From an uncultured Acidobacteriia bacterium (GTDB lineage Bacteria; Acidobacteriota; Terriglobia; Bryobacterales; Bryobacteraceae), in assembly GCA_903907865.1 (NCBI GenBank), contig CAIVPR010000126.1:124001-188000 (forward strand): a stretch of DNA of 64,000 bases, in the 5' to 3' direction. A model generated the notes under the pieces. The model was not told the origin of the DNA, made no database searches, and saw only the letters and a list, made by a program, of their open reading frames with translations. Positions 1-8,265 of the stretch are shown here, piece by piece (positions within the stretch are counted from its first letter, which is position 1; each line of letters starts with the position of its first letter). The position numbers and the translations under genes are program-made.

Positions 1-1344
1 AATACAACCGCCCATGGGGTTGACGCCGTTCTTCTTGTACAGATCCATCATTTCCTGCTGCTTGTTGGCGGCCCTGGGGTCGCTCATCGCCATGCCCTTG
101 TACTTCTCGTTGATTTTGTTGAGCTCAGGCTGGAGCGACTGCATCTTGCGCATCGACTTCAGGCTGGCGAGGCGCAGCGGGAAGGTGGCGAAGCTGATCG
201 CAAGCGTGACCAGCATGATCGCCCAACCGTAGTTGTGCGTCACGCGGGCGTTGGTGAGGCGGAGCAGGAAAAAGATGGGCTTGGCGATGATGCCGAAGAA
301 GCCCCAGTCGATGACGGCTTCGAGCCTCGGATTCACCTTGGCGAGTTCGTCGACTTCCTTGGGGCCGATGTAGACGCCGAACTGGTTGCGCCCGCCGGAA
401 CCGACCGCCACGCCAGGGTAGCCTTCAGGGGCGGAGCTGGCAACCGTCGCGACATTGTCATAGAAAGTGGTCGTCTGGACCGGCGTGCCTTGAGGCGCGA
501 GGAAGACGGCGGTGAAGTATTGGTCCTGGATGCCGGAAAAGTCCAGCATGCCGTCGTTGCGGCTCGGTCCGCCCTGTGCGTCCTTGGCAGCTTGGTTGAC
601 CAGCTTGCCCTTGTCGATGTCGTAGCGGATATTGTCCTGGTGGGCCGAAGCCTTGTCGACACGCATGTCGCCGAAACCGGCGCGCCATTGCATCAAGTGG
701 GGCAGGGGCGCGGCACCGAGTTTGACTTCGTCGGCGTATTGGACGAGGAAGCCGTCACGGGTGAAGGCGAAGCTCTTATGGGCGGTGGTGTTGCCGTCGG
801 AGAAGTTGTATTCGATGGACAGGCCATCGGGACCGGGCTTGGCAAGCCAGAGGGCTTGGTTGAGGTCGGTGGAGGGCTGCTGGGCGCGGAAAACGTAGCT
901 GAACGGGTAGGCGGTCTTGGTGGCTCCAACCTGGTTGATCAGTTCGAGGGGCTTGCCGTTGGAGTCCTTGTAGTTGCGGAGGGTCCAGCTCTTGGCCACA
1001 GCGCCGCGGTTGGAGAAGACGACGCGGAAGGCGTTCGTGTCAAGGACCCATTCGCCCTCTTTGGCCGCGCCGATGAATCCAGCCGGGGTAGCCTCAGCGT
1101 TGGTGTTGGCGCTCGCAGTTGCGGCGGCGCTAGCTGCCGGCGTGGAGGCTGGATCGGCGGGTTTCGCACTCCCGGCTGGCTTGTTCGATTGCTGGGCCGG
1201 TCGGGCAGACGGCGGCGGCTCCAAGCCCAGCTTCCTGAACACGTAGGGCGACCCGGCGAGGATCGCGCCCATCAGGACCACGAAGAGGAACATCCGCAGT
1301 TCGTTGGACAGTTCTTTGGGCTTTTGGTCGGAAGGTGAACTCAT
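1..1344 (-). CDS. yidC: Membrane protein insertase YidC (3' part outside window)
   Basis: Read on the minus strand from the ATG at 1344. The ORF track misses it because it runs off the left edge without a stop. The protein starts MSSPSDQKPKELSNELRMF, has a first membrane segment (residues about 18-34), an Ala/Pro-rich linker, the large periplasmic beta-domain, then a hydrophobic region at 'RVTHNYGWAIMLVT' and the conserved 'NKINEKYKGMAMSD' stretch of the YidC/Oxa1 core. Roughly 448 residues are visible; the final transmembrane helices are missing. YidC inserts inner-membrane proteins, alone or with SecYEG. It lies downstream of rpmH-rnpA-yidD in the usual order, 15 bp after yidD, so it is probably co-transcribed with them. 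Confidence 0.95.
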   Translation of the reverse strand, partial: MSSPSDQKPKELSNELRMFLFVVLMGAILAGSPYVFRKLGLEPPPSARPAQQSNKPAGSAKPADPASTPAASAAATASANTNAEATPAGFIGAAKEGEWVLDTNAFRVVFSNRGAVAKSWTLRNYKDSNGKPLELINQVGATKTAYPFSYVFRAQQPSTDLNQALWLAKPGPDGLSIEYNFSDGNTTAHKSFAFTRDGFLVQYADEVKLGAAPLPHLMQWRAGFGDMRVDKASAHQDNIRYDIDKGKLVNQAAKDAQGGPSRNDGMLDFSGIQDQYFTAVFLAPQGTPVQTTTFYDNVATVASSAPEGYPGVAVGSGGRNQFGVYIGPKEVDELAKVNPRLEAVIDWGFFGIIAKPIFFLLRLTNARVTHNYGWAIMLVTLAISFATFPLRLASLKSMRKMQSLQPELNKINEKYKGMAMSDPRAANKQQEMMDLYKKNGVNPMGGCI

Positions 1345-1359
1345 TGGGGTTTCTGTACC

Positions 1360-1635
1360 TTAGTGCGAATCGCGTTGCCGAGGGGGGACGGCGTCGAAAC
1401 CGCCCGCATGGAACGGGTGGCAGCGGGAAAGCCGCTTTAGGCCGAGCCAGACACCTTTCGCCGGCCCGTGGGTTTCGATTGCCTCGCGCATGTACACCGA
1501 GCAGGTCGGGTAGAATCGGCAGGCGGAAGGGAGCAAGGGGGAAAGAAAGCGCTTGTAGAGGTTCAGGCTTCCGGCGAGGAGGCGGACGACGGGTCCGACG
1601 GCGTCTCGGGTTGTTGGGGGGAAGCTTTGGTGCAC
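1360..1635 (-). CDS. yidD: Membrane protein insertion efficiency factor YidD
   Basis: The 3' part of this frame carries the YidD signature: '[26 protein letters not shown]', then an 'HPFHAGGFD' end. The two conserved cysteines (CRFYPTC) are present. The ORF-track start at 1884 runs through rnpA in another frame and is too long. A GTG at 1635 gives 91 residues, close to the family's usual 70-90. This start lies inside the 3' end of rnpA, giving a 73-bp overlap, an arrangement often seen for rnpA-yidD. YidD is a small membrane-associated protein that assists YidC. The exact start is uncertain because no other start codon lies closer to the conserved region. Confidence 0.88.
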   Translation of the reverse strand: MHQSFPPTTRDAVGPVVRLLAGSLNLYKRFLSPLLPSACRFYPTCSVYMREAIETHGPAKGVWLGLKRLSRCHPFHAGGFDAVPPRQRDSH

Positions 1636-1910
1636 CGCAAGAAAAGACGAAGGACTTCGGCCCGGAGTTCGTCGAACGAGCACTCGAGCGTCTTGCGGCG
1701 AGGATTGAATACAATGGACCACTGCGGATTCAGGTTCGCCAATTCGAGACGGACAGCCTCCCGCACCCGACGGCGAAGTCGGTTGCGCACCACGGCCTTG
1801 CCGAGCGCGCGTGGCGTCGTGAAGCCGATATGCGGACTGTCGGCACCAGGTTGTACGAGATAGAAAGCGGCGAAGAAGGGACACGTATGGCGTGTCCCGT
1901 TGTCGTACAC
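1563..1910 (-). CDS. rnpA: Ribonuclease P protein component RnpA (start unclear)
   Basis: The RNase P protein binds the catalytic RNA that matures tRNA 5' ends. The RNR core is clear ('[18 protein letters not shown]'), with '[13 protein letters not shown]' before it. The first usable start in frame is the GTG at 1910. However, the family's N-terminal strand continues upstream in the same frame ([15 protein letters not shown]), where no ATG, GTG, TTG or CTG exists before an in-frame TGA near the end of rpmH. The protein therefore either starts short at 1910 or uses an unusual start codon. It sits between rpmH and yidD, and its 3' end overlaps the yidD start. Confidence 0.9.
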   Translation of the reverse strand: MYDNGTRHTCPFFAAFYLVQPGADSPHIGFTTPRALGKAVVRNRLRRRVREAVRLELANLNPQWSIVFNPRRKTLECSFDELRAEVLRLFLRCTKASPQQPETPSDPSSASSPEA

Positions 1911-1968
1911 TTTGCGGAAATCGCTGGACCGTAGGAGCCGGACACTTTTGGGAAAGCCGGGAACCGGG

Positions 1969-2121
1969 CTACCTCAGTTCCGAACTGACGGACAGCTTCT
2001 TGCGGCCCTGCGCGCGGCGGCGGGAAATCACGGCTTGGCCGTCGGCAGTCTTCATGCGGGTCCGAAAACCGTGCGTCTTGGCGCGGCGACGGTTGTTCGG
2101 CTGGAAAGTACGTTTGGGCAT
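1969..2121 (-). CDS. rpmH: 50S ribosomal protein L34
   Basis: This 50-residue basic protein is too short for the ORF track. It reads [19 protein letters not shown] and continues with '[21 protein letters not shown]', the classic L34 sequence across its whole length. The ATG at 2121 is the family start. It is the first gene of rpmH-rnpA-yidD-yidC on the minus strand. In many bacteria this block lies near dnaA and oriC, but neither is visible here. Confidence 0.97.
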   Translation of the reverse strand: MPKRTFQPNNRRRAKTHGFRTRMKTADGQAVISRRRAQGRKKLSVSSELR

Positions 2122-2184
2122 TGTTCCTCTTAATTGTACATCAGAACGCCCCCTCGGGGGCGCGCTCAGGCAGAAAAATCCCCC

Positions 2185-3291
2185 TCACGGCGCACGTTCC
2201 GGCATGCTTGCCGGAGGCACCGCGCCGAGCCTGTATAGGCCGAACGCGATCAGGAGCGCAAGGACGGGATCTGTGACTTCCGGGACGTGGCCGGGAAGCC
2301 ACACTTGGAGAATCTCAATCAAGATTAGCACGGCGGTCACGATGGCCGTCGCGACCGGGAGGGTCCGACCCGTGCGGCTGAAGAGCCAGACCGCTGTCCC
2401 GTAGAGGAAGCTCTTCTCGAACAGGATGCGCAGACCGACTTCCCAGTCCATATTCAGGAAGCCGCCGAAGGGGATCCATGAGAAGGCTCGGGGGGCGCTG
2501 AACTGGAACGGGGCCAGTCCGCGGAGAAAAATTAAAGCCAATAGGACGGGGGCGATGGCGGTGCGGAGGCGCGGGAGAGCTTGGGAGAGAATCGTGCCGA
2601 GGATGGCACCCAGGAAATCGGCGGTGGTGGGTTGGCGGGTGATGATTGCGAATTGCAGCGGGATGAAGAGGATAGAGAAGCTTAGCAGCGTTCGCGGCAG
2701 GTTGGCGGCTTTGAGGAGTTCTCCGGCGGCGAACCACGTGGCGGTCGCTAGCAGGAAAGGGATCGGGGCCGGAAGGAGGCTGTTGCTGATCGCTACGAGT
2801 TTGGCACGGTAGACTCCAAGCCAGAGGACGGGGATGAGGGGAAAAACGAGCGATGCCGCCCAACAGACGAGGAGCGCGAGGGCCCGGCGGTCGGGGATGC
2901 GTCGGAGCGTGGCGGCCGGGTGGATGCGCCCGGCGTAGTCCTCAAATGCAAGACCGAGTGCCACACCGATGATGGTGCCGAAGATGTTGTCGACTAGATC
3001 GATGGCGCTGCAGGCACGTCCTGGGACGTATAGCTGGGTCATCTCGATGGAAGCCGAGAGGACGGTGCCGATGACGACCGGGGCCAACATCGACGCCACC
3101 CGGCCGCGCCGCAGAAACGCCAGATGTCCGGCCATTCCGACTGGGACGTAGAGGGCCCAGTTGATCACGACGTCCGCGATGAAGCGGCGCGTGAATTCCA
3201 CGTCCCACGCATGGAGCAGGATCCACGGGGGGCTGGCGGGAAGGTTGGGCTGGACGAAACGCCACGGATAGAAGGACCCGTAAATGACCAA
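2185..3291 (-). CDS. VanZ-like family membrane protein with two VanZ-type halves
   Basis: A polytopic inner-membrane protein of 368 residues. The first half has the VanZ pattern: a 'YVPVGMAGHLAFLRRG' helix followed by 'SIEMTQLYVPGRACSAIDLVDNIFG'. A second, weaker copy near the C-terminus reads 'SWIPFGGFLNMDWEVG' and then 'IEILQVWLPGHVPEVTD'. The family is named after a teicoplanin-resistance accessory protein, but most members have no known function and resistance should not be inferred. The start at 3291 is a TTG; a CTG upstream in the same frame is possible, before an in-frame TAG. It is transcribed divergently from the arabinofuranosidase gene at 3357. Confidence 0.75.
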   Translation of the reverse strand: MVIYGSFYPWRFVQPNLPASPPWILLHAWDVEFTRRFIADVVINWALYVPVGMAGHLAFLRRGRVASMLAPVVIGTVLSASIEMTQLYVPGRACSAIDLVDNIFGTIIGVALGLAFEDYAGRIHPAATLRRIPDRRALALLVCWAASLVFPLIPVLWLGVYRAKLVAISNSLLPAPIPFLLATATWFAAGELLKAANLPRTLLSFSILFIPLQFAIITRQPTTADFLGAILGTILSQALPRLRTAIAPVLLALIFLRGLAPFQFSAPRAFSWIPFGGFLNMDWEVGLRILFEKSFLYGTAVWLFSRTGRTLPVATAIVTAVLILIEILQVWLPGHVPEVTDPVLALLIAFGLYRLGAVPPASMPERAP

Positions 3292-3356
3292 CAGGATGAT
3301 GGTGATGAGGATTGCGGCCAGATTCTGATTCTAGCGCTATATACTGGCACTGAAAC

Positions 3357-6300
3357 ATGGCCACGAAACTCCGGGCATTCGCCCTCACCCTGCCGTTGAT
3401 CTTCGCGACGGTGTCCCAAGCCGCTCCTCCACGTCCTCAGGGTCCGTGCGACATTTACGCCGCCGCAGGAAAGCCCTGCGTGGCTGCGCACAGCACCACC
3501 CGCGCGCTGTACGCGGCCTATAGGGGCCCGCTGTACCAAGTGCTGCGCCAGTCGGACGGAAAGACGGCGGATATCGGCGTGGTCCCGCCGTCCGATTCGC
3601 CGGTGCCGGACGCCGGAGGGTACGCGAACGCCTCCGCGCAGGACGCGTTCTGCGCCAACACGCACTGCTGGATCACGAAGATCTACGACCAATCGCCCAA
3701 ACACAACGACCTCATCCAGGCTCCGCGTGGCGGCTTCTCGGGCCCGGCGATGGGCGGGTTCAACAACCTCCCACTGGCCGACGCCGCCCCGGTCACGATC
3801 ATGGGCCACAAAGCCTACGGCACCTTCATCGCGCCGGGTGTGGGCCTGCGGCAGAACGACGTCAAAGGCACGGCGGTCGATGACCAAGCCGAGGGGCAGT
3901 ATTGGGTCATCAACGGCCAGCACTACAACTCCGGGTGCTGCTTTGACTACGGCAACGCCGAAATCGACAGCCGGGACGACGACAACGGCACCATGGAGAC
4001 CACCTACTTCGGCAACGCCACGGCGTGGTACCACGGGGGGCAGCCGGGTCCGTGGATCATGACCGACCAGGAGAACAACCTGGTAGGGTGCGTGAACTCC
4101 GACACCTCGAAGAACTGCCCCACGCTGCCGAGTATCACGTCGCGATTTGTGACTGCGATGGCCAAGGGCGAGCCGCACCACTGGACCTCAATGGGCGGGG
4201 ATGCGCAGAACGGCGACCTGAAGGTGATGTTCGACGGGCCGCGCATCGATGCCACCTACGATCCGATGCGCAAACAGGGGGCGATCCTCCTCGGCAACGG
4301 TGGCGACAACAGCGTCGGTTCGCAGGGCACCTTCTATGAGGGCGCGATGACGGCGGCGGGGACTTTCCCTTCGGATGCCACCGACCAGTTGGTGCACGTC
4401 AACGTTCTGGCAGCCAGGTACGACGTGCAGCGGGTGAAGATTTCTCCGGCCGGGGTTGCGAATGCTCCGGGGCTGCAGACGTTTACGCCAGGCTCGTCGC
4501 AGGAAACCACAGTCATGTTTACCAACACGACGGGAGCGCCAGTCACGGGTGTCCAGTTGGGCATTTCGGCTCCAAAGGGGTGGACTGTCCAGGCTTCCGG
4601 CGGAACCGCGACGATTCCGGGCCCGGTCGCGCCGGGGTCCAGCGTGAATGCGACCTTCAAGGTGACGTCGGGGGCGACGGCCTTCAATGGCGATTTGGTC
4701 GGCAATGCACGGTGGAGCAGCCAATCGAGCGGCAAGGCGCAGTCCGAGACCACGGTCGAGAAGGTGCGGAACGTGAGCCCGGTCAAGATCAACGAGTTCC
4801 GCGTCAGTTCTCCGGGCAACACGACGGATTCGTTCATTGAGCTTTACAACGCGGGCGGTGGCGGCGTTGACCTCTCCAACTGGACGCTCACGGAGCACCA
4901 GACGCAGCAAGTCATCGCCTCGGCGGTGAGAATTCCGGCGGGGACGAAGCTGGCGGCGGGCGGGTTCTATCTGCTGGGACTGTCAAACTCCGGGCTGGCG
5001 GCGTCGGCGAAGGCGGGCGACAAGACGATCCACGTTCGGAGTGTTGCCGGAATGTCGGCGGGCGACGCGGTGGACGTGGATGGTGAGAGCCGCAAGATTG
5101 CGAGTGTCGGGACGGCCGCCGGGGCGAGCACGACCGTGTGGCAGCCTCTGCCGGACGGTCCTGTGATCACGGTTCCGGTGGGATCGACCAATGTGCCGGT
5201 GACGAGTGTGGCTGGATTTGAGGTCGGACAGAAGATCGCCCTCGGCTACGGCGGCACCTTCCCGGCGGTGGCGAGAACCACGGAGAAGTACGAGGTGGTC
5301 ACGGTCACGGCGGTCGGCAAGGCGGGGACGCAGGCGTTCCTTGGGGCAGACGCGGTGGCGGGTGCGACCAACATCAAGGTGACGTCGGTGGCTGGGATTT
5401 CGGTGGGCGACAAGATCCGACTGGATGTGGAGAGCGTGGACCACGGGGTCGAGACGGTGACGGTGAAGAGTGTGGGCACGCCGTCGATCCGGTCCGGGCT
5501 TTCGGTGAACGTGGCGGCGGGCGCGACGACGATTCGAGTGCGGGGCGCGGGTGGTCCGGGTGGTGGCGCGGTGCCTTTCGCGGTGGGCGACAAGTTGACG
5601 GTGGGGACTCCGGCGAACAAGGAAGTGGTGACAGTCACGGCGGTCGGGGGCGGTGGTGGACAGGGTGGTTTCAGCCTTGAAATCACGCCGGGGCTGGCGC
5701 GGGCGCATATTATCCGGGAGGGTGTCGTCGCGCCGGGCACGGGCCTCGACATTGCTGCGCCTTTGAAGTTCAACCATGCGGCCAACCTGCCGTTCAGCGC
5801 GCGGGGTACCGGGATCACATTCACGCCTGCGACGGCCTTCGCGCATTTCAGCAACGAGCCGGTGCAGCCGCTGGGGACCGGGATCACGCTCGACAGCCCG
5901 TTGGCGCGTGCGCATGGAGTCGACGCGGCGGTGCGGGATGCAGCGGTCAAGAATGCGGGGTACCAGGGGAATCCGGGGCCCAATCAGTGGTTTGGAGGCC
6001 CGGCTTTGTCGAACGCTGCCGGTGCCATGATTCTGCGTGACGCGGCGGGCTTGGTGGTGGACAGCCTGAATTATGGGCTCTTGGTCGACCCGTGGGCTTC
6101 CGAGGGGTACCAAGGACTTTCGGGAGCGGGTCAGGCAGGCTGCCGTGTGCTTTCGCCAGCTCCGGCGGGCGGTTTTGGACCCGCGGCATTGGCGGCACCG
6201 GCGTTCAATCGGAGCGCGGGGCGATTTCCGGACGGTGTCGACACTGACAGCAATTGCAATGACTTCGTCGTGCAGCCTGCGACAACGGTCTCTGCGGCGT

Positions 6301-6755
6301 CGGTGGTCGGCGCAACCAACGTGAAGGTCGCCAACGTGACGGATTTCGCCGTCGGCCAGACCGTGACGATTGATTCGGGGGCGAATGCGGAAGTGGCTAC
6401 GATTGCGACGGTGGGGACGTCGGGCGGCACGTTGGTTGGTGCAGCGACTTCGGCGGGAGCGACCGTGATTCCGGTGGGCGGCGGGATGGGCTTCAGCGTC
6501 GGCCAGACGATCACGATTGATAACGGGGCGAATCAGGAGACGGCGGTTGTGGCGTCGGTGACGGGCGGTCGGGGTGGTGCGTCGATTACGGTTTCGGCAC
6601 CGTTGAATCGGGCACATGCGGTCGCGGCGCAGGTTTCTGGTAGCGGGATCACGTTGACCGGTGCGTTGGCCCGGCCGCATGCGGTTGGGACTCAGGTTAC
6701 GAGCGATCTGCCGACGCCGGGCGCGCCGAATAAATATTCCAAGAGGGGGCGATAA
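3357..6755 (+). CDS. Secreted GH54 alpha-L-arabinofuranosidase with NEW3 and split lamin-tail domain
   Basis: The protein has 1132 residues. A Sec signal peptide (about 1-22, ending SQAA) is followed by a GH54 catalytic domain (about 28-355) beginning 'GPCDIYAAAGKPCVAAHSTT'. By comparison with the fungal AbfB family, the nucleophile would be E239 ('IMTDQENNL') and the acid/base D317 ('LGNGGDNSVG'); the vicinal cysteines 'GCCFDYGN' are present. Next come a NEW3/NPCBM-associated-like domain (about 375-455, 'APKGWTVQASGG') and a lamin-tail domain starting at 'VKINEFRVSS'. That domain is interrupted by several beta-repeats of the form 'GATNIKVTSVAG.SVGD' and resumes near 'NQWFGGPALSNAAGAM'. The C-terminus carries more repeats. 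It would release arabinose from plant arabinoxylan or arabinan outside the cell. Confidence 0.85.
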   Translation: MATKLRAFALTLPLIFATVSQAAPPRPQGPCDIYAAAGKPCVAAHSTTRALYAAYRGPLYQVLRQSDGKTADIGVVPPSDSPVPDAGGYANASAQDAFCANTHCWITKIYDQSPKHNDLIQAPRGGFSGPAMGGFNNLPLADAAPVTIMGHKAYGTFIAPGVGLRQNDVKGTAVDDQAEGQYWVINGQHYNSGCCFDYGNAEIDSRDDDNGTMETTYFGNATAWYHGGQPGPWIMTDQENNLVGCVNSDTSKNCPTLPSITSRFVTAMAKGEPHHWTSMGGDAQNGDLKVMFDGPRIDATYDPMRKQGAILLGNGGDNSVGSQGTFYEGAMTAAGTFPSDATDQLVHVNVLAARYDVQRVKISPAGVANAPGLQTFTPGSSQETTVMFTNTTGAPVTGVQLGISAPKGWTVQASGGTATIPGPVAPGSSVNATFKVTSGATAFNGDLVGNARWSSQSSGKAQSETTVEKVRNVSPVKINEFRVSSPGNTTDSFIELYNAGGGGVDLSNWTLTEHQTQQVIASAVRIPAGTKLAAGGFYLLGLSNSGLAASAKAGDKTIHVRSVAGMSAGDAVDVDGESRKIASVGTAAGASTTVWQPLPDGPVITVPVGSTNVPVTSVAGFEVGQKIALGYGGTFPAVARTTEKYEVVTVTAVGKAGTQAFLGADAVAGATNIKVTSVAGISVGDKIRLDVESVDHGVETVTVKSVGTPSIRSGLSVNVAAGATTIRVRGAGGPGGGAVPFAVGDKLTVGTPANKEVVTVTAVGGGGGQGGFSLEITPGLARAHIIREGVVAPGTGLDIAAPLKFNHAANLPFSARGTGITFTPATAFAHFSNEPVQPLGTGITLDSPLARAHGVDAAVRDAAVKNAGYQGNPGPNQWFGGPALSNAAGAMILRDAAGLVVDSLNYGLLVDPWASEGYQGLSGAGQAGCRVLSPAPAGGFGPAALAAPAFNRSAGRFPDGVDTDSNCNDFVVQPATTVSAASVVGATNVKVANVTDFAVGQTVTIDSGANAEVATIATVGTSGGTLVGAATSAGATVIPVGGGMGFSVGQTITIDNGANQETAVVASVTGGRGGASITVSAPLNRAHAVAAQVSGSGITLTGALARPHAVGTQVTSDLPTPGAPNKYSKRGR

Positions 6756-6843
6756 TCGGGAGCGGTTGTAGCAGCGCCCACCGGTTCAGATTCCGATTGG
6801 ACCGGATAATCCGTTCTGCTACGCTGAACACATAGGGATAGTC

Positions 6844-7251
6844 ATGCTCAAAGATGCCGAGAAAGGGGTACGGATGTCCTCGCCCAAGGTGCCACAAGGC
6901 AAGACGGCTGCTCGACGCGTCCGTGTCATCCTCAATCGCCCACAGGGTAAGGCGGGCCGCAATTCCATCTTCGATGTTGAGGTCAAAGGCGTCGGGCTCG
7001 TCGCCCAGGTTGTCGACACCAACGAGCCCGCTGGGAGGGTTGCGGGCAACGGGCACCATTCAGCCCGGATCCAACCTATCATTTCGCTAGCGACGGATGT
7101 CTTCGGCTCCGAGAACGTGGCCAAGGTCTGGCTACGGACACCCAACCTAGCCACCAACGGCGTGGCTCCGCGTTCCCTGCTCGCGACAGAGTCTGGGGGC
7201 CGACTTGTGGAGAATCTCTTGCACCGGATCGAGTACGGAGTCCTCGCGTAG
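6844..7251 (+). CDS. Xre/ParS/MbcA-type antitoxin (DUF2384) of a RES system
   Basis: This 135-residue protein directly precedes a RES toxin gene. Its C-terminal part ('DVFGSENVAKVWLRTPNLATNG', then 'GGRLVENLLHRIEYGVLA') has the form of the DUF2384 toxin-binding domain of Xre/ParS antitoxins. The N-terminal part is basic and lacks a helix-turn-helix that can be recognised by eye. The stop TAG abuts the ATG of the toxin (0-bp spacing), so translation is coupled. Such antitoxins block the toxin's active site and often repress their own promoter. An internal ATG (residue 11) is an alternative start. Confidence 0.75.
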   Translation: MLKDAEKGVRMSSPKVPQGKTAARRVRVILNRPQGKAGRNSIFDVEVKGVGLVAQVVDTNEPAGRVAGNGHHSARIQPIISLATDVFGSENVAKVWLRTPNLATNGVAPRSLLATESGGRLVENLLHRIEYGVLA

Positions 7252-7686
7252 ATGCTGGTGGTGCGCCTGTGCAAGCGCAATCACGTCGGGTTGGACGGCA
7301 AGGGTGCTGAATTAACGGGAGGGCGGTGGAATTCTCCCGGTCGGGCAGCGGTCTATGCCGCATCTTGCGGTGCGCTGGCAGCCCTCGAGTACATGGTCCA
7401 CATGACGGCCCTGCCTGCCAACATGCTCCTCCTTCGCATCGAGATTCCCGACACGTTGGAGATGGAGTCCATCGATTCACTTCCCGCCGACCCAAAGGCA
7501 TTTCGGCAACTCGGTGACGAGTGGCTGGAAGCCGGCAAGACTGCCATTCTGAAAGTGCCTTCGGTCTTGGTGCCCCGCCAATGGAACGTGATCATCAATC
7601 CAAAGCACCCATTGGCAGTCGCGATCATGATCGCGGAGAAGACACCATTCGCATTCGACTCGCGACTTCTGTCTTGGTTTCCTTAA
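7252..7686 (+). CDS. RES-domain toxin (NAD+-degrading family)
   Basis: A 144-residue RES protein with the family motifs: an N-terminal 'VVRLCKRNH', the 'GGRWNSPGRAAVYAA' block (conserved Arg and Tyr), and a following 'ALAALEYMVH' with the conserved Glu. The C-terminal 'SVLVPRQWNVIINPKHP' is also typical. RES toxins such as MbcT and Res consume NAD+ or modify targets with ADP-ribose; which activity this copy has cannot be told from sequence. It is paired with the DUF2384 antitoxin immediately upstream. A strong hairpin follows 12 bp after the stop. Confidence 0.85.
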   Translation: MLVVRLCKRNHVGLDGKGAELTGGRWNSPGRAAVYAASCGALAALEYMVHMTALPANMLLLRIEIPDTLEMESIDSLPADPKAFRQLGDEWLEAGKTAILKVPSVLVPRQWNVIINPKHPLAVAIMIAEKTPFAFDSRLLSWFP

Positions 7687-7698
7687 CGGCCAAAGCCA

Positions 7699-7726
7699 AA
7701 CGGCTCCCCGTCACCGGGGAGCCGTT
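7699..7726. terminator. Strong hairpin between RES toxin and tRNA-Leu
   Basis: Perfect 11-bp stem aacggctcccc / ggggagccgtt around a 6-nt loop. It lies between the end of the RES gene (plus) and the 3' end of tRNA-Leu (minus), so it may stop transcription from both sides. The T-rich tail is weak: TTTGGCTTTGG on the minus side and none on the plus side. Confidence 0.65.
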
Positions 7727-7743
7727 ATGAGCCAAAAGAAATT

Positions 7744-7830
7744 TGGTGCGGAGAGGGGGACTTGAACCCCCACGAGATTGCTCCCGCTAGCACCTCAAGC
7801 TAGTGCGTCTGCCAATTCCGCCACCTCCGC
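7744..7830 (-). tRNA. tRNA-Leu (GAG)
   Basis: The minus strand reads GCGGAGGTGGCGGAATTGG at the 5' end. It has an acceptor stem closed with TCTCCGC plus discriminator A, a long class II variable arm (GGGAGCAATCTCGTG), a T arm with GGTTCAAGTCC, and an encoded CCA (7744-7746). The anticodon stem CTAGC/GCTAG holds the loop TTGAGGT, giving anticodon GAG. It follows secG by 33 bp, a common secG-tRNA-Leu arrangement. Confidence 0.95.
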
Positions 7831-7863
7831 AGGTGACCCTTGATACTTGGATTTACTTCCCGA

Positions 7864-8196
7864 CTACTTCTTGGCCGGGGCCTGCGCCGGGGCCGACTTC
7901 GGAGCCGCCGGAGCGCCGTTCGTCTGCCGACGCTTCAACTCGGGAAGGCTGGAGACCCCCGATTGCCGCGTGGCCACGATCGACAACGAGATCGACGTGA
8001 TCATGAACAAGATCGCCGAAATCGTGGTCGCCTTGGAGAGCAGCGTAGCCGAGCCCCGCGGTCCGAAGGCCGTCTGGGAACCCTGCCCGCCGAAGGCACC
8101 GGCCAAATCGGCCGCCTTGCCGCTCTGGAGGAGCACCACGATGATCAGGAACAAGCACACAACTACGTGCACGAACGTAAGTAGAAATCCAATCAC
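7864..8196 (-). CDS. secG: Preprotein translocase subunit SecG
   Basis: A 110-residue protein with two membrane helices: 'FVHVVVCLFLIIVVLLQ' at residues about 8-24 and 'ISAILFMITSISLSIVA' at about 58-75. Between them is the SecG loop 'LQSGKAADLAGAFGGQGSQTAFG'. The C-terminal tail is Ala/Pro/Lys-rich and is the variable part of the family. SecG joins SecYE and assists SecA-driven export. Start and length fit the family, and the tRNA-Leu(GAG) gene directly downstream supports the call. Confidence 0.95.
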   Translation of the reverse strand: MIGFLLTFVHVVVCLFLIIVVLLQSGKAADLAGAFGGQGSQTAFGPRGSATLLSKATTISAILFMITSISLSIVATRQSGVSSLPELKRRQTNGAPAAPKSAPAQAPAKK

Positions 8197-8265
8197 AACT
8201 TGACCAGTATAGCGCGTCCGATGGGGGTTTGTCTCGCCTTGCGCGCAAGAAATGCGGCGTCGGAC

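Noticed and set aside
235-1338. Long plus-strand ORF of 367 codons
   Set aside because: It is the mirror of yidC: no domain, Gly/Arg-rich shadow composition, and the minus strand carries the clear YidC protein.
4983-6680. Minus-strand ORF of 565 codons rich in Arg and His
   Set aside because: Shadow of the GH54 repeats; composition is typical of antisense to a high-GC gene and there are no domains.
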